Shown: positions 1 through 10,294 of the stretch, one piece after another
How positions within the stretch are numbered: the stretch's first letter is position 1
Layout: every line of letters starts with the position of its first letter
Assembly (NCBI GenBank): GCA_022495995.1
Contig: JAFEMH010000168.1
Location: forward strand, 908,349-972,348
From: Adenophora triphylla var. japonica
Taxonomy: Eukaryota; Streptophyta; Magnoliopsida; Asterales; Campanulaceae
DNA length: 64,000 bases
Direction: 5' to 3'
The notes under the pieces: generated by a model
Database searches by the model: none
Told to the model about the DNA's origin: nothing
What the model saw: only the letters and a program-made list of their open reading frames with translations
Translations under genes and position numbers: made by a program

Positions 1-61
1 GTACTGAGCTACACCGTTATTTTTGAATTCTGTTCCATGATCTGATCTAACACTAACGATG

Positions 62-328
62 TCATCTTCTTTTGTGTTTGGAGTGTCTAAAGAGTGAGGT
101 CAAAATATCATAACAATCATCTTTGGAGATCATCATTTCGACCCAAGTATATCTTGAATAATCATCCACCACAACTAAAGTATATTTATTTCCTCCAATG
201 CTTGCGATGGTGACGAGGTCCAAACATATCGATGTGAAGTAGTTGCAAACATCTTGAAGTTGAGGTGTACGGTCTTCTTTGGAGAAAAGATGTCTTGGGT
301 TGTTTGCCCAAGTTGACATGCGGCGCAC
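62..328 (-). pseudogene. Copia integrase core fragment (Sire)
   Basis: Start of the integrase catalytic core, which joins element cDNA to host DNA. The translation shows DLVTIASIGGNKYTLVVVDD followed by YSRYTWV, the typical copia context of the first two catalytic acidic residues. The rest of the core, including the catalytic Glu, lies left of the window. This frame differs from that of the upstream GAG-pre-integrase piece, so at least one frameshift separates them. Confidence 0.85.
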
Positions 329-771
329 TTCTTGTCGTGGTGATCGGCTACTTTGGGTAGACCACGAACTAGACTTTCTCTTCCAATCTTAGATAGATAC
401 TTGAAGTTCGGATGACTAAGTCTTTTGTGCCACGGCCAACTATTTTCACTCACACTTTTTGCTACAAAACAAAGATTAGTAAGATTGCAAAGCGAATTAA
501 AATCGATAATGTAAACATTACTCTTACGAATCCCTTTGAGCAAAGTGACTCCGGATGTGCCATCTTTGATAAAGCAATTTGCCGAAGTAAAGTTGCGGTG
601 CAATCCTTTGTCACAAAATTGAGATATGGAGAGAAGATTATGCTTGAGTCCTTTGACTAGAGATACTTCTTTTATAGTTAGATTTCCTTTTCGAATGACT
701 CCATATCCAATCGTCTTTCCTTTGTTGTTATCCCCAAACGTTCTTGATGGACCATTTTCTTCCACGGACAT
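175..771 (-). pseudogene. Copia GAG-pre-integrase region (Sire)
   Basis: Linker domain between protease and integrase, with the zinc-binding N-terminus of integrase. Visible landmarks are KGLKHNLLSISQFCDKG, then WHKRLSHPNFKYLSKI and later KKCAACQLGQ, which supply the His/His and Cys/Cys pairs of the HHCC finger. The frame runs past the finger and overlaps the integrase core frame at 175-328, so the reading frame breaks near 330. Decayed part of Sire pol. Confidence 0.85.
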
Positions 772-947
772 CTTCCGGCAAGGTGATATCTCCGGTCATG
801 TGTCTTGAACGGCCCACTGTCGAGATACCATTCATTTGAATTTGCCTTGGAAGATCCGGCCATGAAGCGAGAGGACACGAAAAATAAACATTTAAGCACG
901 AGGTCCCCTTTATTCTTTTGGGTCCTGGGGTTAGCACCTTTTAACAA
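678..947 (-). pseudogene. Copia aspartic protease fragment (Sire)
   Basis: The motif EWYLDSG is the copia protease active site (Asp-Ser-Gly). The expected next motif SRHMTGD is present but in another minus-strand frame (728-937), so a frameshift falls immediately after the active site. The protease would release gag and pol products from the polyprotein. Not functional as read. Confidence 0.8.
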
Positions 948-973
948 CCCACACTTGTTTGACCGAAGGCGGA

Positions 974-1324
974 TTATGTCTCTCGAGCATTAGGTGTGAA
1001 TCTTAAAAGGCATTCGGCGGAGTGACCATAACCATCACACACAGAACAATGATGAAAGCTACACATATCATGTGTTTTTACTAACTCTTTACTTTTCTTA
1101 AGAGTTGCATGCGGTTTGGGAGTAGTGATTTTAGCTTTGACAAAGGGAAGCGGCTTTGGCTTGACTACGTATTTTCTAGGAGCATTCTTCTTGCTTTTGA
1201 AGGCGGGAGGAATGGTCGAAGAAGAAGGGCGGTCGGCCTTGCGGTTGCCGGCACCACTAATTCCACCGAGCGGTTGAAGTAGAGATGCGGCCAACTCCAT
1301 AAGCCATGTTCTCCGAATCATCAA
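974..1324 (-). pseudogene. Gag C-terminal tail with second zinc knuckle (Sire)
   Basis: 116-codon reading frame overlapping the end of gag in a different frame. It contains CSVCDGYGHSAEC, a CX2CX4HX4C nucleic-acid-binding knuckle, after a Lys/Pro-rich stretch. In Sirevirus-type elements a second knuckle in the gag-protease linker is usual. The frame change at about 1260-1320 is probably a mutational frameshift, though a programmed one cannot be excluded. Confidence 0.7.
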
Positions 1325-3239
1325 TCTCGTAATCCTTTTCTTTTATCTGAGAGTCCTTCCTATACTTTGGATAGACATAATTGAAAATTTGTCCTTTACC
1401 CTTAGGATTAGCATGCTTCCTCTTAGGAATTTCATTAGTTAGTTTTGAAATCTCCTCATCCTTTTCACTATCGGATGCACACTTCTCTTCTTCACCGGAT
1501 CCAAAACCTATACCCTCCTTAATTCCATTGGAAATTTGGGAGTCTATAATTTGATCCGAGGTGGATTTTGACTTGTTCCATCTATCAATAATCTTTTGAA
1601 GATCATTGATTTGGGTAACCAGGTCATCATTGCGAAGTTGAAGTGCAGCAACCTTAGTTTCAAGAATGAGGTTTTGATCTACAAGAGGAGTCATACTTTT
1701 GATTTGGCCCTTAAGATTTGAAATTTCGGACCTCATCACAGTTTTCTCCGTCTTGAGTTGAGAAATTTCATCGGTTGATAGTGATAGAGCTTTCTTAACA
1801 TTTTCAAACCTTTGGATCATCACTTCAGCCTTTTTAAACATCTCTTCTTGATCCAGGGGGGAAATCTCATTAGCCCTTTTTGAAGCTTTTGGAGTTGTTT
1901 TAGCTTTTGAAGATGTTTCATTTTTGGATGGAAAGATGGGGCGAGAAAATGAACAATTTCCAATCTTGGTGCTTGGAGTGAGGTCAAAATTGCTATAGTC
2001 CACACTGCTAGCCACAAGCTTGGTTTTCTTTGAAATCACCTCATTCCTCTTTTTGAGCGACTCATCGTGAACTTCATCTTTTGAGTCACTAGAAGCATCC
2101 TCAGCAATGAGGCAGAGATTTACCTCTTCGGTACTCTCATCGCTGTCTTCATCAGAATCAGTCTCGATCCAAGTTGCAAGTTCTTTAGAATTCTCTTCTT
2201 CTTCAGCAACCATTCCCTTTCGTTGAGAAAATTTCGAAGGGAAAGTTTTCTTTTTCAAATACTCATATTTGGGTTGAGGGCACTCTGAAGCAAAATGACC
2301 TGGCTTTCTACAATTGTAGCACACGAGGTCACTCTTTTTCTTTGAGTCACTCACCCTTGAAGATGTTGCTGGATATTTGCTTTTTGAAAACGGTTTTGAA
2401 TTTTTACGAAATTTTTGAAAACGTTTTACAAACATGGCAAAGTCCTCATCATCCATATCGATGAGAGAAGAAGTTGAAATACTAGGATCTGAGGTAGGCT
2501 TTGAGGGTTTCTCCACATGATCAACAACAGACATAGAAAGTGATTTTCCCTTTCCCTCGACTTCTTCAATATGTTGTAATTTTAACTCATAAACTTTAAG
2601 GTTTGCATATAAATTACTAAGAGTCCATGTATTTAATTGTTTTGAATCTTCGAGGGAAGTTGCTTTGTGCATCCATTTGGATCCCAGAGCAGAAAGGAAT
2701 GTCATGTTAATTTCTTTATCAGTTAAAACTTTACCTAGAGATAAGCAAGCATTTACTACCTCAACATAGCGATCGTAGGTTTGACGTAGAGATTCATTGG
2801 GTAGTCTGTTGAAGCTGCTGTATCTCCTTTCAATTTCAAATTTCTTGCTTTCCTTGCATTGATCATCACCTTCGAGATAGTTTTCAATAGAGTCCCACAT
2901 CTCCTTTGCAGTCTTGCATTTGAGTACCTTCTGATAGGTTGAAGTGGGTAATGTTCCGGAAATGATATTTCTGGCTTTGCTATCCAATGCAACATATTTT
3001 CTTTCTTCGTCAGTCCATTCTGTCTTCAGCTTTTTGACTTCAGGAACTTCGGTATTGGTAGTTGCATCAGTATTGGCTTTCATTGGAACAAAAGGTCCGT
3101 CGTTGATACAATCAACTAGCCTTTCATCTATTGACTCTAAATGAATTAGCATTCGAGCTTTCCAGATATCGAAGTGATCTTCATCCAACATAGGAATGTG
3201 TGAATAGTTAATCGTTGCCATAGCTTTTGAAGTTGCCAT
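1257..3239 (-). CDS. gag: Sirevirus-type Gag polyprotein
   Basis: Intact 660-codon reading frame, the longest in the window. The ATG lies 63 bases beyond the primer site, as expected for gag. The N-terminus (INYSHIPMLDEDHFDIWKAR) and residues to about 230 match the UBN2/gag family that forms the particle. A CCHC knuckle CYNCRKPGHFASEC is near residue 310. After it come a long acidic/Lys-rich stretch and a predicted coiled coil near residues 480-550. Gag would assemble cytoplasmic virus-like particles and package element RNA. The length fits Sireviruses. Integrity of gag beside a broken pol suggests a fairly young copy. Confidence 0.88.
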   Translation of the reverse strand: MATSKAMATINYSHIPMLDEDHFDIWKARMLIHLESIDERLVDCINDGPFVPMKANTDATTNTEVPEVKKLKTEWTDEERKYVALDSKARNIISGTLPTSTYQKVLKCKTAKEMWDSIENYLEGDDQCKESKKFEIERRYSSFNRLPNESLRQTYDRYVEVVNACLSLGKVLTDKEINMTFLSALGSKWMHKATSLEDSKQLNTWTLSNLYANLKVYELKLQHIEEVEGKGKSLSMSVVDHVEKPSKPTSDPSISTSSLIDMDDEDFAMFVKRFQKFRKNSKPFSKSKYPATSSRVSDSKKKSDLVCYNCRKPGHFASECPQPKYEYLKKKTFPSKFSQRKGMVAEEEENSKELATWIETDSDEDSDESTEEVNLCLIAEDASSDSKDEVHDESLKKRNEVISKKTKLVASSVDYSNFDLTPSTKIGNCSFSRPIFPSKNETSSKAKTTPKASKRANEISPLDQEEMFKKAEVMIQRFENVKKALSLSTDEISQLKTEKTVMRSEISNLKGQIKSMTPLVDQNLILETKVAALQLRNDDLVTQINDLQKIIDRWNKSKSTSDQIIDSQISNGIKEGIGFGSGEEEKCASDSEKDEEISKLTNEIPKRKHANPKGKGQIFNYVYPKYRKDSQIKEKDYEIDDSENMAYGVGRISTSTARWN

Positions 3240-3301
3240 GATGAATCGGCACCCAGTACATTAAGCTTGAAAAACAGAGAATAGTTTTATAAAGGTGTTT
3301 A

Positions 3302-3313
3302 GCTCTGATACCA
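3302..3313 (-). other. Primer binding site, initiator tRNA-Met (Sire)
   Basis: The minus strand reads TGGTATCAGAGC, the complement of the 3' end of plant initiator tRNA-Met, two bases from the LTR end. It primes minus-strand cDNA synthesis and proves the element orientation. Confidence 0.95.
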
Positions 3314-4103
3314 CTTGTTGGTCCCAAAGGTGCAACAAGAGTATGAAAACAGCTAGAGGGGGGGGTGAATAGCTGTATAAAAAATTTCTACTCTTTTTGA
3401 AAATTCAACCTTGGCTTACTTGAGCTGAAAGTGTGGTCAAGTAAAAACCAACTTTCAAGCTTAGTAAAATGCACAATGAAGTTTTCTAAGTGCAAAACTT
3501 AGTATTGAAAAATAGTGTGGTCGACCGCAAAAGTAAAAGTGTGGTCGACCGCAAAGTTGAAAATAAGCTTAGGCAGATTTGTACTATAAACACAATTCAA
3601 TATGGTGTTGGATAACTATGAAGATCAAACACAAGAAATAATATGAAAGATTAAGAACTTGAAATGTAAAGTGCAGAAAGTAAATGACACGATATTTGGA
3701 GAGGTTCAATCGTTAAAGATCTACGTCCTCTACCAAGATGGTTAGTCTTGGATTTTCTAAGGGAGAAAGTATATTTGATTTGAGTAAGCTGTTACAAGGA
3801 ATACAAAGTGAGAATCAAACAATCTCAAATCTAACTATCTTTTTCTATGAAGCAAATCCTAGACAATAACCAGTGTATGTGTGTGTGTGCAAGATTCAAG
3901 AGCTCTTTATAATATGAAGAGAGAGCTTAATGAATCTATGGTGTTACAAACGGCTTGAGAGATTTTCTGGGTTGGATAATCTTGAAGGCTTGTAAGTGTT
4001 TAAAGATTCAAAGAAATCTGGAGATGATAAGCTTCAACACTTTGATAATTTCGACGTCTCTCTTTTTCTCAAGCTATCTTGTTATGTTCATGCTTGAACA
4101 CAA

Positions 4104-4118
4104 GGTCTATTTATAGCC
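4104..4118 (-). promoter_or_regulatory. TATA box of the Sire LTR
   Basis: The minus strand reads GGCTATAAATAGACC, a textbook plant TATA box inside the LTR. Transcription would run toward lower coordinates, through gag. Confidence 0.8.
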
Positions 4119-4440
4119 TTGGAATGAAGATAGCCGTTGGAGTTTCGTGTTGAGCAAGCTTCAAGGACAATGTGCTGTTGATGTATAATTGGAGCACGTG
4201 TCCTTTGTTGTCTCCATGTTGCAGAGTTAGTGGCAAGGTGGTATGCTGGTATGTCCTTTGTACGAAGTGACCCAGCTGTCACCAATTTTGAATTTTGGAG
4301 CAAATTCTGCAACGGTAAAATTCTCTGAGTTAACTCTGAGTTGTGATCAGAGTTAATTTTTCAATCTTCAGAAATGATGTGCGGTCTGGCAAGCTATGCG
4401 GTCAGGAATGAGTTGCGGTTAGCAAGCTCAGATGGTTGGC

Positions 4441-4534
4441 ATGTCAATGCGGTCTGGACATGTTGATGTGGTTTGGACATGCTCCATGCGGTTTGGACAT
4501 GCTCCATGCGGTTTGGACATGCTCCATGCGGTCA
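4441..4534. repeat. 20-bp tandem repeats in the Sire LTR promoter
   Basis: About 4.7 copies of a 20-bp unit (gctccatgcggtttggacat), each carrying a ATGCGGT half-site. The same half-site forms the perfect dyad ATGCGGTCGACCGCAT at 4585-4600. All lie upstream of the TATA box at 4104-4118 relative to LTR transcription. Confidence 0.85.
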
Positions 4535-4801
4535 ACTTGAATGCGGTCGAAGAGGTGCTTCAAGTCTTCATAATGCGGTCCAAGATGCGGTCGACCGCAT
4601 GGCCAATTTTGAGCCAAAAAATTACTTAGAAATTTTAACCTAGAATAACCTACTCAAGCCTAAGTGACAAAATGGACTTAACTATATTTGAAGTTAGTGA
4701 GACTTCATACATTATGTCCTATAGTCCATGTAAAGTAAAAATAGGTGATGGTATCAATCAAATTAAGTAATAGGAGGGGTTCATAGTAAGCATACCCAAC
4801 A

Positions 4802-5134
4802 CGTCACTATTCGCGGATAGAGGTAGCACAAGTTGGAATGACTTGGGCATACGTCACTATTCACGGATAGAGGTAGCACAAGTTGGAATGACTTGGGCAT
4901 ACGTCACTATTCACGGATAGAGGTAGCACAAGTTGGAATGACTTGGGCATACGTCACTATTCGCGGATAGAGGTAGCACAAGTTGGAATGACTTGGGCAT
5001 ACGTCACTATTCGCGGATAGAGGTAGCACAAGTTGGAATGACTTGGGCATACGTCACTATTCGCGGATAGAGGTAGCACAAGTTGGAATGACTTGGGCAT
5101 ACGTCACTATTCGCGGATAGAGGTAGCACAAGTT
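4802..5134. repeat. 50-bp tandem array of Tat-1
   Basis: Six complete copies of a 50-bp unit (starts at 4801/4802, 4851, 4901, 4951, 5001, 5051) and a partial seventh from 5101 to 5134. Copies differ only by an a/g change (tcacgg versus tcgcgg). The Sire LTR interrupts the array on the left, so more copies are expected beyond the window. It sits between the Tat-1 3' LTR side and the antisense gene, as in Retand-type elements. Confidence 0.95.
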
Positions 5135-5337
5135 TAGAGTTCTGACAATTCGGAGGTTGTCACCTAGTGTTATCCCGTTATAACGGAATTAACGGAGGTG
5201 ACTGGGAATAGAGCTTGATTGCTTCAGAGACAAGGGATATTTTCTGAAAAGATGTTATCTTGGTTAAAAGATAACGGAAATTGCATGCCCAAGTGGAAGG
5301 TCCAGGGCGGGATTGTAATTTACGCTCAGAGCGAATG
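5135..5337. other. Spacer between array and antisense promoter
   Basis: No gene seen. It contains a perfect palindrome CCGTTATAACGG near 5178 and a second inverted pair around 5252-5278 (ttatc / gataac). Confidence 0.5.
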
Positions 5338-5410
5338 AGGCCGCCCGGCATGAGATGGAGAAAAAGAAGCCGTACGGCTAGAAGCCTGCTTTTTCCAGAT
5401 TATTTAAAAT
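5338..5410 (+). promoter_or_regulatory. Presumed promoter of Tat-1 aORF1
   Basis: Two GC dyads, GCCGCCCGGC (5340-5349) and the perfect palindrome AGCCGTACGGCT (5368-5379), lie just upstream of a TATA-like ATTATTTAAAAT (about 5399-5410), 113 bases before the aORF1 ATG. A CT/GA-rich leader with repeated gagaga follows. The dyads match the class found in the Tat-1 LTR and before aORF2. Promoter function is inferred. Confidence 0.6.
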
Positions 5411-5522
5411 CAGGTTTTGAACGGGGACTGGGCACCATTGCCGCCCACTTCAGCCGAGAGAGAGAGAAGAGAGAGAGAATTTTCGAAATTCTTCAACCCC
5501 TTTTGCTTCCCTTTGATTTGAA

Positions 5523-8105
5523 ATGGATCCGGAGGGCAATCCCATACCAAGGCAAGCGAGGAGAAACATCTCGGCGGCCGCGAGAAGGAGGAGGAAGGAG
5601 CTCGTGAGGACGGAGAGGAAGTATGACTTCCTTACGCCTCCATCGGAGCTTTATCCGGGGAGAAGGGAGCACAAATCAACGAACCCGCGATCAGTTGGGG
5701 TAAGCATTCTCATTTTGCTCAAATCCGATGATTTTGCTTGATTTTTTTGAATGATTTAGGGCTTGACCCGAATTATAGGATTTTGAATGATTCTTTTTTT
5801 GAATGATTTTGAGATGCATGAACAACCTATGAGGCTAAGAATATGCATGTGCAATTTTATTTGACAGAAATTATGAGAATGACTCACTTTTTTCTCGCAA
5901 AATGAAGTAAGAATTTTTTTCAAAATATGAGACGGAGTTCTTGCCTTGTGCTAGAACTAGGTCAAAATTCTGATTTTCAATGAGAAAACATGATTTTGGA
6001 AGATGAAAATGATTCATGCATGCCATTTTTTTTTTGAAAAATAATGCTTATGTGCAAAAAATTGTGATTTTGTGCTTTAGGAAAGTAATGACGCGTCTCA
6101 AGTGATGAAAGACACGTTTTTGATGCAAAAGTTATGCTAGAAAAACTTTTATGAATGCTTTTCTTTTGAAAATATGTGCACTTTTGAACATATGCATGCT
6201 TTTGAAATGATATGAAGGACTGACGCTTCTTTTGATGTGCTTGTCTACAGGAGAACAAGTCTAGAGGACCGTCGGAGATAGCGGTCAAGCTTTGGCAGAG
6301 GATGCCAGATTTTGAGAAGGATGGGGCAAATCCCAGCGGTGGTGAGGGCTACCGGCTTGGATGCATTTGTAGAGGCTATCGGCAGGGGTGTTCACATCAC
6401 CTCTAAGAGCAAGGGCTTGGTCCAGGCCCTTTACGAGTTACGGTGGGACGGTACACATAGCTTTCACCAGTGGGGAGAGGCGACGGTGACTCTGCCGATT
6501 TCACCGCTATTACGGGCTTACGGTTCATAGGGAGGCCCGTGACTTGGAGGGACCACATCACAGCGGAGGAGTTCCGGGCTTTGGTCGGGTTTGAGCTGAT
6601 TCCGAAGGGTGGGGATGGAGACACGGAATGTCGAGGTGGCGATCCAGACTTCCATGCAGAATTTTCTTTGCTAATGATGTGATGGCTGCCCAATGGCTAG
6701 AGCATTCGTATGGTTGATGCTATCGGTCACCATTTTTGCTAATTCTCGGGACGATAGCTATGACTTGCCTCCTCGACTCTCTGGAGGATGTTGATGGGAT
6801 TGGGACGGTCTCTTGGGGAGAGGCCGGATTGGCGGAGCTCTACTTCTCGTTGGACATGTACAGTCGGAACAAAGCCTGCTTCCATGGATTGCTTCTCTTT
6901 TGCCCTTGAGGTAGTCTCCTTTTTTTCTTTTCTCTTTTCTGTCTTGAGACTTTTATGAGAGAGAAAATGACCTTTTGATGTTTTGAACATGCGGGCTGGT
7001 TTTGCGAGGTGATCGGGTTCTTCCACTTGGAACCGGCGAGTGATGTCACCATCTTCCCTGCTATGGTTATTTGGAGGAGATGCGAGAGATAAATTCACGG
7101 GAAGACCCGGATTACCTTCGACTACAAAATGGTGAGGCCGGTCATCAACGGGGATGGGCACGACGGAGTGGACTTCTACCCACAGGGCGGGTATCCGAGA
7201 GATCTTCTTTGGGAGATGCTATAGAGGTGACGAGGCGAGAGGAGGTGGCTCACAGGGCGACATGTGATGTCATTTATGCGGGGACCGCTTCTCGAGCGGC
7301 ATGGTCATGTCCCTCCACTAGATGCCATTACTCCTTCGACCCTCCGGCACGGATCTTTGCAGCCCGAGGGGCCGGCGGATGAGATTGCTAGGTACCGAGC
7401 GAGCGTGGGCTGCGGAGGAGTACTTCGACATGGACACCCCCTACGTTGTGTTTGTGGAGCGGCGCTGAGGACGCCACGAAGCTAGTGAAGGCGGCGGTCA
7501 CTCGGGGATATGGGAGGATGAGCCTACGACCGCCGATCCCTCCTGCACATCTGTCCTACGTGGTCCATGGAGTGCGAGGAGGATGAGGATACCTGTCCCC
7601 GATGCTAGGGAGCCCCGGTACACCTTGCCGCTTTGATAGCCTTTGTAAGTGTACTCTTAGGGTCTTATTCCCTTTTTAGCTTTCAGTTTTACGCTTTTTG
7701 CTATTTTACGAGATTTTAAGATTTTTCTCCTTTTTTTTTTTTCGGGTTCCAGCTCGCACTTACGATAGGCCGGTCGGGCGGAATAGGGGCTGGAAGGACA
7801 TGTGCGGTCTCTTCTGAGGAAGGCGCTGCGCTTCGAAGGCGGCGGCGGATGCACAGGAGCACAGGCGCAAGAGACGGCACGTCGGGGCACGACGTCTACC
7901 TCATCGGCCTCGGAGTACTCTTCCGGTGCTATGCCTCGGGGCGGGGACCATGGCCCGACATTCTGGAGCGGTGGTGAGTATGGGCACGATAATGTCCATC
8001 TATCGATGTGAGCGACCGGGAGGACTGATGAGGGAGGCTAGCATTCTACGAGCGAGCGGCGATGAGGAGGAAGAAGAATCGGAGGCCTAGGAGGTCTCTA
8101 GAATA
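5523..8105 (+). pseudogene. Tat-1 aORF1: plant mobile domain protein, antisense, intron-containing, degraded
   Basis: Antisense to Tat-1 pol. The ATG at 5523 starts a basic exon (MDPEGNPIPRQARRNISAAA...). A consensus intron runs 5700-6251 (gtaagc ... ctacag). The next exon carries plant mobile domain (PMD, aminotransferase-like PF10536) landmarks: THSFH.WGEATVT near 6440-6490, ITGLRFIGRPVTWRD near 6500-6555 and VSWGEAGLAELYFSLD near 6810-6860. A further intron-like segment starts near 6911, and another spans about 7645-7753. The reading frame ends near 8085-8105 after an acidic run (DEEEEESEA). Frame changes near 6480-6530 and later make it a pseudogene. Cellular PMD proteins (Arabidopsis MAIN and MAIL1) are nuclear and act in transposon silencing; the role of this element-borne copy is unknown. 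Confidence 0.72.
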
Positions 8106-8430
8106 GACTTGGAACAAAAACAAACAATGAACAATTTTTATGCACACTTTGTTTATTTTTTGCTTTATTTGGGCGCCGATGGGGCGAAAACATTGTATTT
8201 ATGTTTTAATTGCTTTTCTAATTCATGCTTTTTCAATTTGCATATTATACGAGCCTTGGGGCGACTTTTTGCTTGGAATTGGGGCTGAAAATGGGCCAAA
8301 ATGATTTATAATGGTGTATAAATGCTTGAATGGCTTACGGATATGTTTTTGTACGGGTTTTGGTTGAAAAAGTGGGGTGAAAACTCCCTTGGGCAGCAAC
8401 TTTGGTTGCTGCAGAATTTTTTCTGCAGAG
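8106..8430. other. 3' end of aORF1 and intergenic spacer
   Basis: No ORF. AT-rich sequence with aacaaaaacaaac and ttgtttattttttgc, a plausible 3' UTR and polyadenylation zone for aORF1. Just before the next promoter is an inverted pair ctgcagaattttttctgcag (8409-8428). Confidence 0.45.
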
Positions 8431-8520
8431 GGCGAATGTAGCCGTGCGGCATGGACTTGAGGGCAAATGAAGCCGTGCGGCTTACGGTTACTGTACGAAG
8501 CGGTTATTTTACGAATAAAA
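8431..8520 (+). promoter_or_regulatory. Presumed promoter of Tat-1 aORF2
   Basis: GCCGTGCGGC (8441-8450) and AGCCGTGCGGCT (8471-8482) precede a TATA-like acgaataaaagc (8511-8522) about 100 bases before the aORF2 ATG. The flanks (gcaaatgaagccgtgcgg) are almost the same as the dyads in the Tat-1 LTR at 18391-18438. Promoter function is inferred from position. Confidence 0.6.
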
Positions 8521-8619
8521 GCAAGGCTTGGCCATTTCATTTCATTTTCACTCTAGACTTGCCCCAATTGTTCCCAGAGCATATTTTGGACCTAAAGCAC
8601 CATCTTTGATCATTTTGCG

Positions 8620-10208
8620 ATGGAGAATCCCGTTAGATTGCAAAGGGGAGGCAGAGACCATTTTCTATCCGGTCTTCAATCTTGGGCGAGATATAACTTT
8701 CAAAATCACAAGGGGCTGCTTGATTCTTCCTTCAAGATCAAGTCTTTATGGCATTTGAGGGATCTCCCGCCCGATTGGGATACGTTGAGAGCCGCAGCAA
8801 AGTTAAGGATGTCAGGAGACATGTTTCTTGTTTCTCTTACAACGAAATTGTCCCAACGCACGAAGACTTCGTGAGCCTTGATTGGGGGTCCCGAGATTGA
8901 GGCTATATCTATTCCGCTGATCGGAGACGTGCCGGTGACGGTAAAGCTTGCATCTTTTGCGGATTCCTTTGGGAGAGGCTGAGAGGATGATGGTAGCCCG
9001 GATAGGATTGACCTTTCGATATCCCGGGCGGGTTTGGGTCTCCGGATATGGCTGCGACCACGGTGGCTATGGATGCTTTCATTCTCTGCGTATTCTCTAT
9101 TTTGTTCAACTGCTTGAGTCCGTGGGGATCTGTCATAGTGGTCTTTTGGACATGGTCGAGAGGCTGCGAGTGCAGGAAGGATATTGTCCCGTTGGTTTTG
9201 GGAGAGACACTTCATGGGATCGACAGGATGGCTCGGGAGACCGTTTCATGAGGTCCAGGAGTCCGGCTATGTTGACTTTGTGGCTGCGGGGAGAGGCTCG
9301 GGGCTTTGCACAGGGCTTTGCCGACTCGGTGCCCTTGGGTGATTTCTCGGAGAGGTGCACCTAGGCGGCGGGGAACGGGGTAGGCTGGGAGGCGATGATG
9401 GCTAGGCTATCCACTTCGGACATCCGTTGGTGGATACCACATTGGAGGTTGCGGACCGGGAGGATATTTCGGGAGTCTTATCTTGTGAGGGTTCAGGATT
9501 CTGCTTTGGTCATCCTTCTACATACCCTGCTTGGTATCCGGGCGGTTTGGGGCTTTACGGGAGCCATTGAGTGATTGGGAGGACATCCGGACCATGGAGG
9601 TGGTGTCATTGGACATGAGAGATCCGGCCCGGCTTCTCTTTCTTCTCGAGGGCTTGGACACATCTTGCTTTCCCACCCGGGGCTATCTTCGGGAGCGGGA
9701 AGAGTACCATCTTGACCACTTTGTCTACTTGGGTAGTACGAGAGGGAGATGGGAGCGACTCGGGTTATCTTGGAGGATAGACGTCGAGCTTTATTGGGAG
9801 GCGGCGCGTGACTCGAGTAGGACTCGAGGAGGCGAGGCTAAGGCGAGTTGCCATAACCAATCGGGTGACTTGGTCGGGGATATGGAGGCTCGGTACGAGA
9901 GGTTGTCCAGAGGTCGCTCCTTTGGCGAGGCTCGAGAGGGAGGAGGTGCGGACTCGTGCTCGTATAGAGAGCGCTCATTGACACGGGGTTGGTAGAGGCT
10001 CCGGTGAGGATACCGAGAGGTCGGGATGAGGGATACCGACATTATTGAGAAGAAAAGGAAGAAGACTCGACGAGGCCGAGGAAAAGGGAAGAAAGGCGAA
10101 GAAGACTCGGCGAATGACGGTGACAAGTCTTTTCTCAAGATCCTCTTATTGCCATTTGCAAACACATTAGTTTATTTAGGCATTTTGTTGTATTTTAGAT
10201 CTTTTTAG
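8620..10208 (+). pseudogene. Tat-1 aORF2: second antisense gene, unknown product
   Basis: Starts MENPVRLQRGGRDHFLSGLQ (8620-8874 open) and continues in shifting frames, for example LIGGPEIEAISIPLIGDVPV near 8880-8940, to 9995. The last frame (10026-10208) holds a basic tail KKTRRGRGKGKK, which looks like a nuclear localisation signal, then a hydrophobic C-terminus. I do not recognise the product. The same basic tail and downstream sequence recur on the minus strand of Tat-2 (50122-50307), again antisense to pol, so the gene is a conserved part of this Tat group. PMD relationship is possible for the N-terminal half but not shown. Confidence 0.55.
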
Positions 10209-10294
10209 CGGAGTTAGCGAGTTAAGAGGTAGACCGTGCTTGAACTCATCAAGAAATTTTTAACTTGTAGTGAACAAGAAATATTATTTTAAAA

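Larger units (their letters stand above)
1..4801 (-). mobile_element. Sirevirus-like Ty1/copia retrotransposon (Sire), 5' part
   Basis: Minus-strand LTR retrotransposon cut by the left window edge. Read on the minus strand from 4801 down: a 1486-bp LTR, a primer site complementary to initiator tRNA-Met, a long 660-codon gag, a second zinc-knuckle tail, protease, GAG-pre-integrase and the start of integrase. This order, with integrase ahead of the missing RT, is that of Ty1/copia. The long gag with a UBN2-like N-terminus and the long LTR fit the Sirevirus lineage. It is inserted in the 50-bp array of Tat-1, so it is younger than Tat-1. The base run after its LTR is cgtca, the expected target duplication; the partner copy lies outside the window. 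Confidence 0.9.
3316..4801 (-). repeat. 5' LTR of Sire
   Basis: 1486 bp bounded by TGTTGG and CCAACA, an inverted LTR end pair. It contains a TATA box at 4104-4118 (minus strand), a perfect palindrome ATGCGGTCGACCGCAT at 4585-4600 and a 20-bp repeat run (4441-4534) upstream of it, and two further GGTCGACC dyads at 3519-3526 and 3543-3550 downstream of it. The other LTR lies left of the window. Confidence 0.93.

Noticed and set aside
3302..3313. tRNA gene
   Set aside because: Only the 12-base complement to a tRNA 3' end is present; it is a primer binding site.
5281..5607. 108-codon frame overlapping the aORF1 start
   Set aside because: Spans the dyads and TATA-like sequence; the frame from 5523 continues to a proper splice donor and is preferred.
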